Assembly: GCA_033558025.1 (NCBI GenBank)
Contig: JAUCEF010000005.1
Coordinates: forward strand, 6,820,001 to 6,884,000
Direction: 5' to 3'
DNA: 64,000 bases
DNA from: Phytophthora sp. 'mugwort'
Taxonomy: Eukaryota; Oomycota; Peronosporomycetes; Peronosporales; Peronosporaceae
Positions 63,820 through 64,000 of this stretch are shown in pieces. Position 1 is the stretch's first letter. Every line of letters begins with the position of its first letter. A program made the translations under genes and the position numbers. The notes beneath the pieces were generated by a model. The model ran no database searches. It saw only the letters and a program-made list of their open reading frames with translations, and was not told the DNA's origin.

Positions 63820-64000
63820 ATGTACTCAATTATTTCTTCTTGCTTTGGTGATGAATGTGATGTCACTCCGTACCTCGTAAGTATAGAGAAAGATGACAAC
63901 TATGCTGCCAGTTCGTGTGCCATGTACAACACATTTGGCTCGAGGCCTGTTAACGCCAACATGATGACAAGCGAGTGCTCGACGGACTATTTACAAGATG
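63820..64000 (+). CDS. receptor-like TKL protein kinase 4, partial at window edge
   Basis: From ATG 63820 to the window end the frame is open and encodes a fourth copy of the ectodomain: MYSIISSCFGDECDVTPYLV, then CSTDYLQD at the edge, aligning with SYLGDQCGGTPYAV and CSSDYVQ of gene 2. As in gene 2, the in-frame ATG falls directly at the start of the ectodomain. A hydrophobic, signal-like stretch (FQVVSSVIVVSRAPTIVAAG) sits upstream in another frame. Whether the kinase part is present cannot be seen from this window. Confidence 0.75.
   Translation, partial: MYSIISSCFGDECDVTPYLVSIEKDDNYAASSCAMYNTFGSRPVNANMMTSECSTDYLQD

Noticed and set aside
1..64000. RXLR or Crinkler (LFLAK) effectors
   Set aside because: No ORF has a signal peptide followed by an RXLR-EER or LFLAK motif at the right distance.
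1..64000. CRISPR arrays, bacterial operons, riboswitches
   Set aside because: The window is eukaryotic; the direct repeats seen are LTRs or tandem repeats without regular spacers.

Overview
The window reads as nuclear DNA of an oomycete, most probably Phytophthora or a close relative. The evidence is intronless, closely spaced genes; an oomycete Inr/FPR core promoter in front of several of them; a tandem cluster of elicitin-like genes, a family known only from oomycetes; a secreted pectinesterase; and a TE-rich background with Copia, Gypsy, MULE, hAT, Tc1/mariner, PIF/Harbinger and tyrosine-recombinase remains. No species call is possible from sequence alone.

Layout. 1-5.3 kb holds decayed material: an unidentified minus-strand coding remnant at the left edge, a MULE relic, a tRNA pseudogene, a PIF/Harbinger relic and a 273-bp foldback palindrome. 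5.6-10.7 kb holds two tandem paralogues of a large multi-pass membrane protein of unknown function. 12.4-13.5 kb holds a pectinesterase with a very clear core promoter. 13.5-15.2 kb holds three small non-autonomous DNA elements. 15.25-22.88 kb is an old Copia retrotransposon with 209-bp LTRs and a near-perfect 5-bp target duplication, itself carrying an inserted fragment. 24.8-27.4 kb is a broken MULE that also carries a Ulp1-type protease. 28.28-35.98 kb is a Gypsy element on the minus strand with TG..CA LTRs, a primer-binding-site candidate, a polypurine tract and an unusual opposite-strand ORF region. 36.4-43.9 kb holds five elicitin-like genes in a head-to-tail array; the first is frameshifted. 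43.96-46.8 kb is the housekeeping gene UTP14, convergent with the last elicitin-like gene. 49.7-56.6 kb is a second graveyard (hAT, MULE, Tc1/mariner, Copia, tyrosine recombinase, gag-like). 57.5-64 kb is a tandem array of receptor-like TKL kinases; the fourth copy runs off the right edge.

How it fits together. The intact genes fall into four islands separated by repeats. Apart from UTP14 they are secreted or surface proteins: a cell-wall enzyme, GPI- or membrane-tethered elicitin-like proteins, receptor-like kinases with a secreted cysteine-rich ectodomain, and membrane proteins with a large glycosylated loop. Three of the four islands are local tandem families, so tandem duplication beside repeats is the dominant process here. 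The most interesting undescribed objects are the receptor-kinase family with its 8-to-10-cysteine ectodomain, the four-cysteine elicitin-like family with a conserved extension after the elicitin fold, and the paired multi-pass membrane proteins. All functional statements rest on motif recognition in the translated sequence; no database search was possible.
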